Source: Desulfobacteraceae bacterium (GTDB taxonomy: Bacteria; Desulfobacterota; Desulfobacteria; Desulfobacterales; SKZT01). Taken from it: a DNA stretch of 40,019 bases. The number at the start of each line of letters is the position of its first letter. The first letter of the stretch is position 1. The stretch lies in NCBI GenBank assembly GCA_011389745.1, contig JAABTQ010000032.1:1-40019 (forward strand), in the 5' to 3' direction. A model generated the notes under the pieces. That model was not told the origin of the DNA. It saw only the letters and a list, made by a program, of their open reading frames with translations, and searched no databases. Below are positions 1-7,649 of the stretch, piece after piece. A program made the position numbers and the translations under genes.

Positions 1-161
1 CGCGTCAGGATGTTTCCCTTGCCGGGTATAGGGTTGGGCAGCACGTGATCGAAAGCTGAAATGCGGTCACTGGCGACGATCAGGAAGTAGCCGTCGTCAC
101 TAGCGGCATATACATCCCGGACTTTGCCTTGACGCAAAAATGAATACCTGTTTGTCTTCAC
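1..161 (-). CDS. purC: SAICAR synthetase PurC, N-terminal part (runs off the left edge)
   Basis: This is the first 53 codons of phosphoribosylaminoimidazole-succinocarboxamide synthase, the cytoplasmic ATP-dependent enzyme that joins CAIR and aspartate in purine synthesis. The visible residues include GKVRDVY followed by the hallmark block [22 protein letters not shown], split here as [13 protein letters not shown] and LPNPIPGKG, which is the classic PurC N-terminal phosphate-binding region. The start is a GTG at 161-159, chosen because an AAAGGAGA ribosome site lies about 7 bases upstream and because family members begin only a few residues before the RQGKVRDVY motif. The C-terminal portion lies outside the window, so completeness cannot be judged. 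It has its own promoter and a long leader ending in a terminator-type hairpin, described separately. Confidence 0.93.
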   Translation of the reverse strand, partial: MKTNRYSFLRQGKVRDVYAASDDGYFLIVASDRISAFDHVLPNPIPGKGNILT

Positions 162-180
162 AAAGAATTCTCCTTTTAGC

Positions 181-226
181 ATAAAAAAAGGCCGCTGCTC
201 GTTTAAAAAAAACGAGCAGCGGCCTT
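181..226 (-). terminator. Strong intrinsic terminator hairpin just upstream of purC
   Basis: Bases 188-204 and 210-226 form a perfect 17-bp stem with a 5-nt loop. On the minus strand the stem is GC-rich (core CGCTGCTCG) and is followed directly by seven T residues (189-183), the textbook form of a Rho-independent terminator. It lies only about 10 bases before the purC Shine-Dalgarno, downstream of the only good promoter seen. It therefore either ends a short non-coding transcript or acts as an attenuator for purC. Confidence 0.88.
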
Positions 227-353
227 ATATTTATCACGCACCCTTCTAAAACGTCGAAGGGGATCGTTCCAACTCTAAGGTCTTATTGTTTTATCTTCCC
301 TATCCCCCGAAAAAAACTGTGAATTTCCATGCACCTTTTGTTTCGGCAGATCA
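183..353 (-). ncRNA. Untranslated purC leader or independent small RNA ending in a terminator
   Basis: From the promoter at 360-389 a transcript would start near 353 and reach the terminator at about 183, giving roughly 170 nt. It has no convincing open reading frame; the only short one, 17 codons from an ATG near its 5' end, lacks a good ribosome site. A GGGGAT/ATCCCC pairing encloses a 37-nt purine-rich segment in the middle. The size, the promoter and the 3' terminator suit either a regulatory leader of purC or a separate RNA such as a 6S-like RNA. I could not fit it to a known riboswitch consensus, so the class is left open. Confidence 0.4.
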
Positions 354-359
354 TCAGCC

Positions 360-389
360 TTTATAAATTATTGTTTCCATGTTTGTCAA
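360..389 (-). promoter_or_regulatory. Sigma-70 type promoter of the purC leader
   Basis: On the minus strand there is a perfect TTGACA (389-384), followed after 17 bp by TTATAA (366-361) or after 18 bp by TATAAA (365-360). A 9-bp inverted repeat GTAACTTCT/AGAAGTTAC (409-417 and 443-451) sits just upstream of the -35 box and could be an operator, though this is only a guess. The rest of the approximately 390-base gap between purC and the DUF2294 gene shows nothing else I can name. Confidence 0.72.
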
Positions 390-547
390 GCACAATTTTT
401 CCATTCTCGTAACTTCTCAAAAAATGGTGGCAGTAGGTTTAAAGAAGTTACCCGTTCTCTTGACATTCAATTGGCATTATTGGAAAAACAGAATTAGGAG
501 GGAATAAGTTGTTAAAAGAAGAAATAGGATTAGCGGAATTTCATATC

Positions 548-928
548 TTACTGCTTTGAAAGGGTTGACGGAATTGACATTAAGGAAAAAATAATCACCC
601 TTTCGCCCGTAACTGTACTTATGTCCGTATGCAGGCTCTTCACCTTAACCTCCAATATTTTTTCCACCGCCTCTTCAAGCAACGGCCGGCCCTGCTCCAA
701 CAGCGCGATGCGAATGCGTTTGACCAACTCCCGTCCGTCCTTGCCCTCGGGCACACCGGCCAGCTTCAATTCGGCCTGCGTGAGAACCTTTCGGAGCCTT
801 ACCAGCACCATGTCCTCAATGATGTAGGCCTTTGTTTCCAAAGGACCCCGGCCCATAAACTCTTTTTCGAACCTTATAATGGCTTCACAGATTTCGGCCT
901 CCAATTGGCCCTTGGTCCTATTCTTCAT
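548..928 (-). CDS. DUF2294 / MpsC-like small protein
   Basis: The 126-residue product is a full-length single-domain DUF2294 protein. The features I recognise are the N-terminal KGQLEAEICEAIIRFEKE, the central GRGPLETKAYIIEDMVLVRL, and the C-terminal segment VKSLHTDISTVTGERVIIFSL. In Staphylococcus the MpsC subunit of the MpsABC inorganic-carbon/sodium system belongs to this family, but stand-alone copies are common and their role is not settled. No MpsA- or MpsB-like gene is nearby, so I do not assign that function. A CGGAG ribosome site lies 6 bases before the ATG. It is the last gene of a minus-strand run, 74 bp after the TPR gene, and is soluble with no signal peptide. The last dozen residues are less conserved. 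Confidence 0.8.
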   Translation of the reverse strand: MKNRTKGQLEAEICEAIIRFEKEFMGRGPLETKAYIIEDMVLVRLRKVLTQAELKLAGVPEGKDGRELVKRIRIALLEQGRPLLEEAVEKILEVKVKSLHTDISTVTGERVIIFSLMSIPSTLSKQ

Positions 929-1002
929 TTTGACTCCGAACGCCTATTAACCAACCATCAATGAGTTCTCTATGAAACTGCAGATGACGCACTACCTTGA
1001 TT

Positions 1003-1686
1003 TTATAAGGAGAGTTGAGCTTTAGCCAGTTCAAAATAGATGGATTCCGGATAATCTGAAACAATTGTGTTCAACACCTCGATGCTTTTACTCTTTTTTC
1101 CCAGAATCAGATATAATTTTGAAAGGTTAAAAAGAGCTTCATCTTTTAGCATAGGGATTTTCGATGAGGCTATCATTTCAAAATATTTAACGGAATTTTC
1201 GTAATCTTTTTTGGCTTTATAGGAATAGCCGAGACCGTTTAATATGAGATTTTGGTAAGAAGGATTTTTTCCAAAATCTTTTAAGGCCGTTGTATATAGA
1301 CTGGAGGCCTTGTCATACTCACCGGCACGATAACAATAAGCGGCATAATTTACCCTTGCGATTTTGCCACCTTGATATCCGGAGTACTCGCTGAGAATAT
1401 ATTCAAAATCTTTTTCGACTTCTTTCAGGGCTGCTGATGCATCCTGGCTCGATAATACCGCACTGTATTTATCATTTGCCTGGTTTAATAGAGTGAAAGC
1501 ATTATTTTCCATCCGGTTTGTATAAAACTTAACAATTGAAATGATCAAAAATACGGAGACAACAATACCAAGAATAATAGTAATTTGTTTTTGGTAGGTG
1601 CTGACGAGTCGGATCAGTTTGCCGGTGAAAGTAATAAATTCATCCGGTTCTTTTAGCAGTTGTTTGCGAGAGACCTTTTTAGCCAT
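1003..1686 (-). CDS. Membrane-anchored TPR protein (YfgM/DUF2133-like)
   Basis: The 227-residue product has a basic cytoplasmic N-terminus, one membrane segment at about residues 34-53 (ITIILGIVVSVFLIISIV), and a periplasmic helical domain. At least three tetratricopeptide-like helical pairs are visible at about 105-220 (for example ARVNYAAYCYRAGEYDKASSL and LILNGLGYSYKAKKDYENSV). This layout matches the tetratricopeptide-repeat-like family containing YfgM, which tethers chaperone-like TPRs to the periplasmic face of the inner membrane near SecYEG. Outer-membrane assembly proteins with TPRs are an alternative. It is followed by the DUF2294 gene and preceded, after 28 bp, by the SH3-domain gene on the same strand, so an operon is likely. 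The precise partner cannot be read from sequence. Confidence 0.7.
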   Translation of the reverse strand: MAKKVSRKQLLKEPDEFITFTGKLIRLVSTYQKQITIILGIVVSVFLIISIVKFYTNRMENNAFTLLNQANDKYSAVLSSQDASAALKEVEKDFEYILSEYSGYQGGKIARVNYAAYCYRAGEYDKASSLYTTALKDFGKNPSYQNLILNGLGYSYKAKKDYENSVKYFEMIASSKIPMLKDEALFNLSKLYLILGKKSKSIEVLNTIVSDYPESIYFELAKAQLSL

Positions 1687-1714
1687 TTTCCCCCCAGTGT
1701 GTTAATCGTATTTT

Positions 1715-2149
1715 CTACCATACAAGCGTTTCAAAAACCCATCCTTTGTCACCGTCCGCATGTTGGATTTGAAGCCACTGTCCTTTTTTTTCAATAACCT
1801 TGAAAGGGACACCTCTTTCAACGGTAAATACAATGTCGAATTGAGTTCCCGGACCGCTTCGAATATTGCATTTTTCATTTTTTGTAATAACAGTCGTGGT
1901 GTTGTCTACGATAGAGTTGTGGACCCATCCCTCATCACCTTCAAAATCCTTAAAGCGGTACCAATCTCCATTTTTTTTAAGCACCTGAACAGGGTAATAT
2001 TTTTCACAGTTCCAAATAACTTCATATTGGTTTCCGGGTCCGGAACGAATATTGGCTTTGGGTACGGACACCGCCAGTCGCTCGGCAAAAGCAGTTCCTG
2101 CTGTCAAAAATATCACCAGTATAATTAAAAGTTTTTTATAATCTTTCAT
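1715..2149 (-). CDS. Exported protein with two bacterial SH3 domains
   Basis: The start is ATG at 2149 because AAGGAAGG lies 5 bases upstream and a clean signal peptide follows (basic MKDYKK, hydrophobic core, AFA cleavage near residue 22). An upstream in-frame start would only add 12 residues before the signal. The mature protein of about 120 residues is two tandem SH3b (SH3_3) domains at roughly 25-80 and 88-144. Each has the diagnostic NIRSGPG motif, a central GDWY or GQWL strand and a closing GWV. Such domains bind peptidoglycan or other envelope ligands; no catalytic domain is attached. It probably forms an operon with the TPR protein downstream, suggesting an envelope role, but the ligand is unknown. 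Confidence 0.82.
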   Translation of the reverse strand: MKDYKKLLIILVIFLTAGTAFAERLAVSVPKANIRSGPGNQYEVIWNCEKYYPVQVLKKNGDWYRFKDFEGDEGWVHNSIVDNTTTVITKNEKCNIRSGPGTQFDIVFTVERGVPFKVIEKKGQWLQIQHADGDKGWVFETLVW

Positions 2150-2249
2150 GTTACCTTCCTTACCATCCAAAAGTATTGTTAACACAATTTTATGTGCTTA
2201 TGTGCCATTTTTAAAAGGAAATGTCAATTATTGCAGGAAGCGATTACAG

Positions 2250-2888
2250 CTAAGCGGAAAAAAAAACCATTCGGGTCAACTCGACACAGGTCAGTTTATT
2301 CCCATACACGGCACCGGTGTCTATGCCTATTTTGTTATGAGATATAAAAGGCTCTGGAAATGGCGTATGGCCGAAAACAATCCTTTTGCCGAAATCATAA
2401 CCCGAATTGATAAATTGTTTTCTGATCCAGAAAAGATCACGTGGATTCTGGTCTTTAAGATCCACATCCCGCTTTAATCCGGCATGAACGAAAATGAAAT
2501 CTTCGGTCTCATAATATGGCAGAAGCGACCGGAAAAAATCGAGGTGTTCGGCAGGGATAGGAAATGATGACGGAAAATTTTGTACTTTTAGATAACTTCT
2601 TAATGTTTGCTCACCGCCATTGGCCAGAAATAGGTTCCGATTGTTGCCGGAAATAAAACCATCCAGCATATCTTCATGATTGCCTTTTAGAAAAATGGCA
2701 TTTTTACAGCTATTTTTCAGATCAATCAGATAGGAGACAACATTAAAAGAATCCGGGCCCCGGTCAATATAATCCCCCAGGAATACAATCGTATCAAAAT
2801 CCGGCTGAAATGGTATCTGAGCCATGAGTGATTTTAAATTTTGAAAACACCCATGGATATCTCCTATAGCATATAATTTCTCGGTCAT
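2250..2888 (-). CDS. PPP-family metallophosphatase (serine/threonine phosphatase or ApaH-like)
   Basis: The 212-residue cytoplasmic protein carries all the metal-binding motifs of the PPP phosphoesterase superfamily in order: GDIHG (residues 9-13), GDYIDRG (about 38-44), GNHE (about 69-72), VHAG in the middle and FGHTP near the C-terminus. Length and motif spacing match bacterial PrpA/PrpB-type protein phosphatases and symmetrical diadenosine-tetraphosphatase-like enzymes. Substrate choice between phosphoproteins and dinucleotides cannot be decided from motifs. It starts 23 bp after the radical SAM gene on the same strand, and the next gene (SH3 protein) follows after about 100 bp, so it is probably co-transcribed with at least the upstream gene. 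Confidence 0.88.
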   Translation of the reverse strand: MTEKLYAIGDIHGCFQNLKSLMAQIPFQPDFDTIVFLGDYIDRGPDSFNVVSYLIDLKNSCKNAIFLKGNHEDMLDGFISGNNRNLFLANGGEQTLRSYLKVQNFPSSFPIPAEHLDFFRSLLPYYETEDFIFVHAGLKRDVDLKDQNPRDLFWIRKQFINSGYDFGKRIVFGHTPFPEPFISHNKIGIDTGAVYGNKLTCVELTRMVFFSA

Positions 2889-2911
2889 TACGTTATTACA
2901 ATGGGCAATGT

Positions 2912-3853
2912 TTAAAAAAACAGTTTAAAGACTCGCCTGGGAAAATCAAGCCTGTTAATGCCTTCTTCTTGAGCTATCCGAAGTGCTTCCTTGAATTCAT
3001 TCCTGTCAAGATGACGATTGAGGTCTCTGACTTGGGAAGCATTCCCACAAGGTCTGTATTGAGCCATAATATTGACATAACTGTTTTTGGATATTTTATC
3101 GGCAATAAATTTCATAATATCACGGGTTCCGGCCAGATTCTCGGGTAGTACAAGATGCCTTATGATCAAGCCTCTTTGAGCGATACCGTTTTCATCAATA
3201 ATTAAATCTCCGACTTGGCGGTGCATCTCGGTCAATGCCTGGCGAGCGATTTTCGGATAGTCGGGAGCATTACAGGTTAATTCGGATATTTTAGGATCCC
3301 AGAATTTGAAATCCGGCATATAAATATCAAAAACATCTTCAAGAATTTTCAAAGTCTCCACACTGTCATATCCGCCCGAATTATATACCAGCGGAACATT
3401 CAAACCTTCTGGGACAGCAATTTTCAAAGCAGAAAGTATTTGCGGGACCATATGGGATGGGGTGACAAAATTAATATTATGGCATCCGCCCTCTTGCAGG
3501 GTCAGCATCATATGAGCCAATTGTTTGTCATCAACCTCTTTACCGAATCCCTGATGACTGATATCGAAGTTTTGGCAGAAATTACACAACAAATTGCAGT
3601 GTGTGAAAAAAATCGTGCCGGACCCATTGGTTCCCACTAAAGGGGTTTCTTCCCCAAAATGGGCATCAAAGCTTGACACTTCGGCTTGTATTCCTGTTTT
3701 GCAAATCCCTCTTTCATCCAAAAACCGATTGACCTTGCAGCTTCGTGGACATAACACGCAAGATTTTAAAAACTTGTACGTTTTTTCAGCTTTTTCTTTC
3801 AATAAGCCATTTTCGAAAATTTTAATATAAGATGGCTGAAAATCCGACATCAT
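2912..3853 (-). CDS. Radical SAM protein, PflA/PflX-like (putative glycyl-radical-activase homologue)
   Basis: The protein is about 313 residues. A first cysteine cluster CVLCPRSCKVNR (about 33-44), with a further Cys near 52, is followed by the radical SAM signature CNLLCNFC (C87, C91, C94), whose three cysteines ligate a 4Fe-4S cluster that cleaves S-adenosylmethionine. The family is usually annotated as putative pyruvate formate-lyase activating enzyme, but members occur without any glycyl radical enzyme, and none is seen here. It differs from the AmmeMemoRadiSam radical SAM enzyme in its CPRxCxVNR motif, so I do not pair it with the MEMO gene 4 kb away. A TTG and two ATG codons stand in tandem at the start; I chose the ATG at 3853 after AGGAAG. 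It lies 73 bp downstream of feoB on the same strand. Confidence 0.85.
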   Translation of the reverse strand: MMSDFQPSYIKIFENGLLKEKAEKTYKFLKSCVLCPRSCKVNRFLDERGICKTGIQAEVSSFDAHFGEETPLVGTNGSGTIFFTHCNLLCNFCQNFDISHQGFGKEVDDKQLAHMMLTLQEGGCHNINFVTPSHMVPQILSALKIAVPEGLNVPLVYNSGGYDSVETLKILEDVFDIYMPDFKFWDPKISELTCNAPDYPKIARQALTEMHRQVGDLIIDENGIAQRGLIIRHLVLPENLAGTRDIMKFIADKISKNSYVNIMAQYRPCGNASQVRDLNRHLDRNEFKEALRIAQEEGINRLDFPRRVFKLFF

Positions 3854-3926
3854 CAAACTTCCTATCCTGAATATGTTACTTTTCCAAACAATCTGACGTT
3901 TTAAAAGCCTTAATGAATTATAATAA

Positions 3927-6113
3927 TTATGCTATCCCAAATCCCAAGAGCATCCCCCCCTGGTAAATGGCAAAAGCCACTCCCCAGGCAAGAAGTGTGC
4001 TGTAAGCGACACTGAAAAGAGCCCATCGCCATGATTGGGTTTCTTTTCGGATAGTCGCTATCGTTGCCAGGCAGGGCACATAAAGCAAAACAAAAAACAT
4101 CATGCCAAGAGCAGATAGAGGTGTCATCCCGGATTCTCTTAAAGCATGTTTCAGGGCATCAGCTTCATCATCTTCAACAGCATATAAAACTCCCATGGTG
4201 CTGACCACGATCTCTTTGGCCACAAATCCTGTCAGCAATGCGACACTTCCTCTCCAATCAATACCTATCGGAGCAAAAAAAGGTGCCATGAACTTGCCAA
4301 TGTGCCCAATGTATGATTTTTCAGTTGTTTCCGTGCGCAATTTCCGTTTAAGATCTTTTGTCTCTTCTTCATACTTTTGTTTGAGTTGCCCTAATTCTTT
4401 TTCCTGAACCAGGGTCGTTTGTTCTTCAAAGGTTTGTTTTGCAACCTTCATTTTGATGGCATAATCGGCCGAATATTCAATATTACTGGGAAAAGATGAC
4501 AGGGTCCAGATAATGACCGATCCGATCAATATGATACCGCCCATTTTTTTTAGAAACATTTTACTTCGGTCCCACATATGGATCATAAGGCTTTTAAGCA
4601 TGGGTATTCGATAAGGCGGAAGTTCCATCACAAAAGGGGCATCCATTCCACGCAGCAGCGTCGATCGAAATAGGCGCCCTGTTAAAATGGATAATACAAT
4701 ACCTGCAAGATAAATTGAAAAAATAACAGTCCCGGCCCTTCTGGGAAAAAATGTGCCTGCCAGAACAATATAGATCGGCAGCCTGGCAGAGCATGACATG
4801 AATGGTGTGATCAGGATCGTAAGTATTCGATCCTTTTCACTTTCCAGGGTTCGTGCCGCCATAATGGCGGGAACATTACACCCGAAACCCATCAGCATGG
4901 GGATAAAAGATTTCCCGTGAAGTCCGATCAGGTGCATGATTTTATCCATTAAAAAGGCAGCTCGGGACATATACCCGGTATCTTCAAAAATCGCGATACA
5001 GAAAAAAAGGATCAGGATGTTAGGGAGAAAAATGATAACGCTGCCCACTCCCGCGATAATGCCATCTATCAGAAGATCTTTAAGTATGCTGTCCGGAAGT
5101 CGTGCCCCCATAAAGCCTGAAAGCATACCGATTCCGGTCTCAATCCATTCCATCGGATAAGCGCCGAGTGTAAATGTCAGCTGAAACATGGCCCAGATGA
5201 AAAAAATGAATATAGGAAAACCCAGAAATCGGTTGGTGAGAACCATGTCGATATTTCTGGAGATATCGATCCGCTGCATTGTGGATGTGGTCATGACTTC
5301 TTTGACAATACCCGCAATGAAACCGTAACGCTCATCAGTAAAAGTAATCTCCGGGTCGTCATCAAAAATATTCATGATATGAGAACGATGAATTCGGGCT
5401 TGCTCTAGTATTTCCGAACCTTTATCTCCTGTTTTTTCAATAACTCTGTCTTTTAAAATTTTATCATCTTCAAGAAGTTTAATGGCTATCCAGCGCGGGT
5501 TATACGAAAGATTATCACCAATCGTTTTTTCTAAGTAAGTTTTGAAATTTTCAATACACTTTTCGATATCCTTTGAGTATTTAACTCGACGGGTGCGGGG
5601 GAGCTCTATGTCGGATTCTGCCAGTTCGATGGCTTTTTCAAGAAGGATATCGACTCCTTCATTTTTGTTTCCTACTGTAAATACCACCGGTACATCCAGA
5701 AGCTGAGACATTTTATCAGCGTCGATTTTGATGCCTCGGGAGCGGGCAACATCCTGCATATTCAGAGCAAATATGACCTTGCAGTCCAGCTCGCGGATCT
5801 GGGTGGCAAGGTAAAGACTTCTTTCAAGGTTAGAAGCATCAATTATAACAATGACGACATCCGGGTGTTCTTCCAGAACAAAATTACGGGCGACAATTTC
5901 TTCAATTGAAAAGGGAGTAAGGCTGTAAGTGCCCGGCAAATCAATAATTTTTAGATGGTACCCGAATTTGTGAATTGAGCCTTCTTTTTTTTCGACTGTT
6001 ACTCCGGGCCAGTTGCCCACCTTTTGGCGGGTCCCGGTAATACTGTTGAAAATTGTGGTTTTGCCGGAATTGGGATTTCCCGCCAGTGCAATTCTAATTT
6101 GCTTAGGACCCAT
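3927..6113 (-). CDS. feoB: Ferrous iron transporter FeoB
   Basis: A 728-residue inner-membrane protein with an N-terminal small-GTPase domain: G1 GNPNSGKTT (residues 12-20), G2 around GVTVEKKEG, G3 DLPGTYS and G4 NMQD. A helical spacer follows, and then a membrane domain with two gate repeats, including the conserved GFGCNVPAIMAARTLE and MSCSARLPIY segments. FeoB imports Fe(II) under anaerobic conditions. A charged, coiled-coil-like stretch (QEKELGQLKQKYEEETKDLKR and neighbours) sits between membrane helices near residues 560-600, in the usual region of the large loop. Its ATG overlaps the end of feoA by 11 bp, indicating translational coupling. Length and motifs are complete, so it should be functional. 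Control is probably by the Fur-FeoA protein encoded upstream. Confidence 0.97.
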   Translation of the reverse strand: MGPKQIRIALAGNPNSGKTTIFNSITGTRQKVGNWPGVTVEKKEGSIHKFGYHLKIIDLPGTYSLTPFSIEEIVARNFVLEEHPDVVIVIIDASNLERSLYLATQIRELDCKVIFALNMQDVARSRGIKIDADKMSQLLDVPVVFTVGNKNEGVDILLEKAIELAESDIELPRTRRVKYSKDIEKCIENFKTYLEKTIGDNLSYNPRWIAIKLLEDDKILKDRVIEKTGDKGSEILEQARIHRSHIMNIFDDDPEITFTDERYGFIAGIVKEVMTTSTMQRIDISRNIDMVLTNRFLGFPIFIFFIWAMFQLTFTLGAYPMEWIETGIGMLSGFMGARLPDSILKDLLIDGIIAGVGSVIIFLPNILILFFCIAIFEDTGYMSRAAFLMDKIMHLIGLHGKSFIPMLMGFGCNVPAIMAARTLESEKDRILTILITPFMSCSARLPIYIVLAGTFFPRRAGTVIFSIYLAGIVLSILTGRLFRSTLLRGMDAPFVMELPPYRIPMLKSLMIHMWDRSKMFLKKMGGIILIGSVIIWTLSSFPSNIEYSADYAIKMKVAKQTFEEQTTLVQEKELGQLKQKYEEETKDLKRKLRTETTEKSYIGHIGKFMAPFFAPIGIDWRGSVALLTGFVAKEIVVSTMGVLYAVEDDEADALKHALRESGMTPLSALGMMFFVLLYVPCLATIATIRKETQSWRWALFSVAYSTLLAWGVAFAIYQGGMLLGFGIA

Positions 6114-6384
6114 CAGTCAGTTCCTGACTAACCTCGTCTAATATCACTTGCGCTGCCTCTTCCACTCTCAATGACACATGGTAGCCTTTGACAATGAGTT
6201 CTAAGGGGTCTTTTAATGGGGCGTATTTTTCGACATACACGCGAGTACCCTTTATCAGGCCCATTTCCAAAAGCCTTCTGCGAAGATGGCCATGTCCTCC
6301 TATACGGACAATTCGACCGGTTTGTTTTTCTCTTAATTCACTGAGTTTTATTTCGGTGGTGTTTTTTAGGAAAGGTGTATCCAT
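6103..6384 (-). CDS. feoA: FeoA, SH3-like ferrous iron transport accessory protein
   Basis: This is a 93-residue FeoA. It carries the typical opening LSELREKQTGRIVRIGG, the central RRRLLEMGLIKGTRV block and the closing DPLELIVKGYHVSLRVEEA strand pattern of the small beta-barrel family that assists FeoB. A longer frame extends upstream, but it would run back into the preceding gene and shows no FeoA homology. I therefore start at ATG 6384, 34 bp after the upstream stop. No strong ribosome site is visible there, so translation may depend on coupling. It overlaps feoB by 11 bp. It is the second FeoA module in this locus, because the preceding gene carries another one fused to Fur. Confidence 0.9.
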   Translation of the reverse strand: MDTPFLKNTTEIKLSELREKQTGRIVRIGGHGHLRRRLLEMGLIKGTRVYVEKYAPLKDPLELIVKGYHVSLRVEEAAQVILDEVSQELTDGS

Positions 6385-6418
6385 TTTGGTTTGGCTTATT
6401 TTGTTAGATTCAGAACAA

Positions 6419-7141
6419 TTAATGATTGGTGTTTTGTACCAGGATTTTTTGGGCAAGTCCCTTTCCAAGCGCATATCTTTGAAACTCCACGGCAATGACT
6501 ACCTGTCCCTGGCCATTGTTGGTAATTACTTCAATTTCATCTCCCTGTCGCAAACCCATGGTCAGCAGTCGCATCCTTGCACTGGCGCCTCCGATAATAT
6601 CTTGGATAATAAGGCACTCCCCTGGTTTTGCCATATCCAACGGTATGATTTTGTTTCGTTCTTTGAGACATTGGCTGCAAATTCCATAAATCTCCATTTT
6701 GTGTTGAAGCATGTGAAAACCATGGATTAATGAAATTCTTTTCTGAAGCCTTTCAAGGTCGTCATTTTGGAACTCATAAATTTTTCTGCATTTGGTGCAA
6801 ATCATGTGATCATGGTGTTGACCAAGATGGCGATGTTCATATCTGGCTATGCCATTATCAAATTTATTTTTTTGAGCAAAACCGTATCGGCATAATAATT
6901 TAAGTGTGTCACGAACGAATCCGGAAGAGAAATCGTATCCTTTTTGCCTGAGCAATTCCTGCAGCATGTCAACGGAAATGTGGCTCTCTGTCTGGAGGAA
7001 AATTTCCAGCACTGCAAAACGATCATCGATATTGTCAATGTGCTCCTGCTCAAATAGTGTTTTGAATTGATCTTTTTCCCGCTGATGAATCTGTTTCATG
7101 TATGACCAATAATTTTTGGTTTTCAGTTTTAATTCCGGCAA
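6419..7141 (-). CDS. Fur-family regulator fused to a FeoA domain
   Basis: A 240-residue fusion. Residues about 20-162 form a complete Fur protein: a winged helix (RFAVLEIFL to RYGFAQKNKF), the metal-site segment RYEHRHLGQHHDHMICTKC with the HHDH motif, and two zinc cysteine pairs, CTKC and CSQC. Residues about 165-240 form a FeoA/SH3-like barrel (MAKPGECLIIQDI, RLLTMGLRQGDEIEV, VVIAVEFQRYALGKGLA). Fur senses Fe(II) and represses iron uptake genes; here the sensor is joined to a domain normally found in the transporter complex or at the C-terminus of DtxR-type regulators. The start is uncertain: TTG at 7141 or ATG at 7099, neither with a good ribosome site. It is first in the fur-feoA, feoA, feoB operon and probably autoregulates through the palindromic promoter just upstream. 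Confidence 0.9.
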   Translation of the reverse strand: MPELKLKTKNYWSYMKQIHQREKDQFKTLFEQEHIDNIDDRFAVLEIFLQTESHISVDMLQELLRQKGYDFSSGFVRDTLKLLCRYGFAQKNKFDNGIARYEHRHLGQHHDHMICTKCRKIYEFQNDDLERLQKRISLIHGFHMLQHKMEIYGICSQCLKERNKIIPLDMAKPGECLIIQDIIGGASARMRLLTMGLRQGDEIEVITNNGQGQVVIAVEFQRYALGKGLAQKILVQNTNH

Positions 7142-7158
7142 AACTCATTCAATATGAT

Positions 7159-7187
7159 AATATAAAATAATACCGAAACGGTATCAC
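7159..7187 (-). promoter_or_regulatory. Promoter of the fur-feoA operon with an embedded palindromic operator
   Basis: On the minus strand GTGATA (7187-7182) and TATATT (7164-7159) are spaced by exactly 17 bp. Between and overlapping them lies a perfect 15-bp palindrome, ATACCGAAACGGTAT (7170-7184). A regulator bound here would block polymerase. The palindrome does not look like a classic Fur box, although a TGATAAT half-site lies next to it at 7155-7161. The likely binder is the Fur-FeoA protein itself or another metal regulator; this is inference. Confidence 0.62.
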
Positions 7188-7287
7188 GGCAATGTATTTG
7201 AACGTTGCTGTGTTTAAAAGAGCGTACATTAAGTGTAATTCCCTGTAAGGTATCATGAGGGCATGTAAAAATTCCGATCCTCCAATA

Positions 7288-7530
7288 TTAACGGCTATAT
7301 CCGGGCAGGTCTATAGTGGTACAAGATCCGCTGGAACAACTTCGTGTCTGAGCTTTTGGTGACATGTTTGCCCCGGATGTACCAACCGAGTAATTGGTGG
7401 TACTTAATACCCTTTCAATCTTTTCAGAGCTACATTTCGTGCATTTCATTTCAAGGGTTTCGCCTGGATTGATTAACAGGAATTCAAAAATATTTTCACA
7501 TTCAAGGCATTTAAATTCATAGATTGGCAT
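7288..7530 (-). CDS. FmdB-family zinc ribbon protein
   Basis: An 80-residue protein beginning MPIYEFKCLECENIFE, the diagnostic FmdB/CxxC_CxxC_SSSS start. A zinc ribbon is formed by C8, C11, C30 and C33, followed by a low-complexity serine/cysteine-rich tail (SCSSGSC near 64-70). FmdB proteins are named after a putative regulator of formamidase, but most homologues are uncharacterised small zinc proteins and I assign no specific role. A GGAGA ribosome site lies 9 bases upstream of the ATG. It is transcribed towards the fur-feoA operon but separated from it by 146 bp containing that operon's promoter, so it is probably an independent unit. Confidence 0.88.
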   Translation of the reverse strand: MPIYEFKCLECENIFEFLLINPGETLEMKCTKCSSEKIERVLSTTNYSVGTSGANMSPKAQTRSCSSGSCTTIDLPGYSR

Positions 7531-7649
7531 CTAAATCTTCTCCTGTGGTATTTTATGCAAAATGTTGGGATTATATGAAAAATAAATAAATCAAAACTTT
7601 ATTATTTATAGTAAATTTTATTTCACGTCAATGGTCAAAAAGCAATTTG

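Noticed and set aside
183-353. Known purine or ZTP riboswitch in the purC leader
   Set aside because: I could not find the conserved cores of these riboswitches, so I only call an unclassified leader or small RNA.
7150-7170. Classic Fur box in the fur-feoA promoter
   Set aside because: Only one TGATAAT half-site is good; the other half does not fit the 7-1-7 consensus. The perfect palindrome next to it is a better operator candidate.
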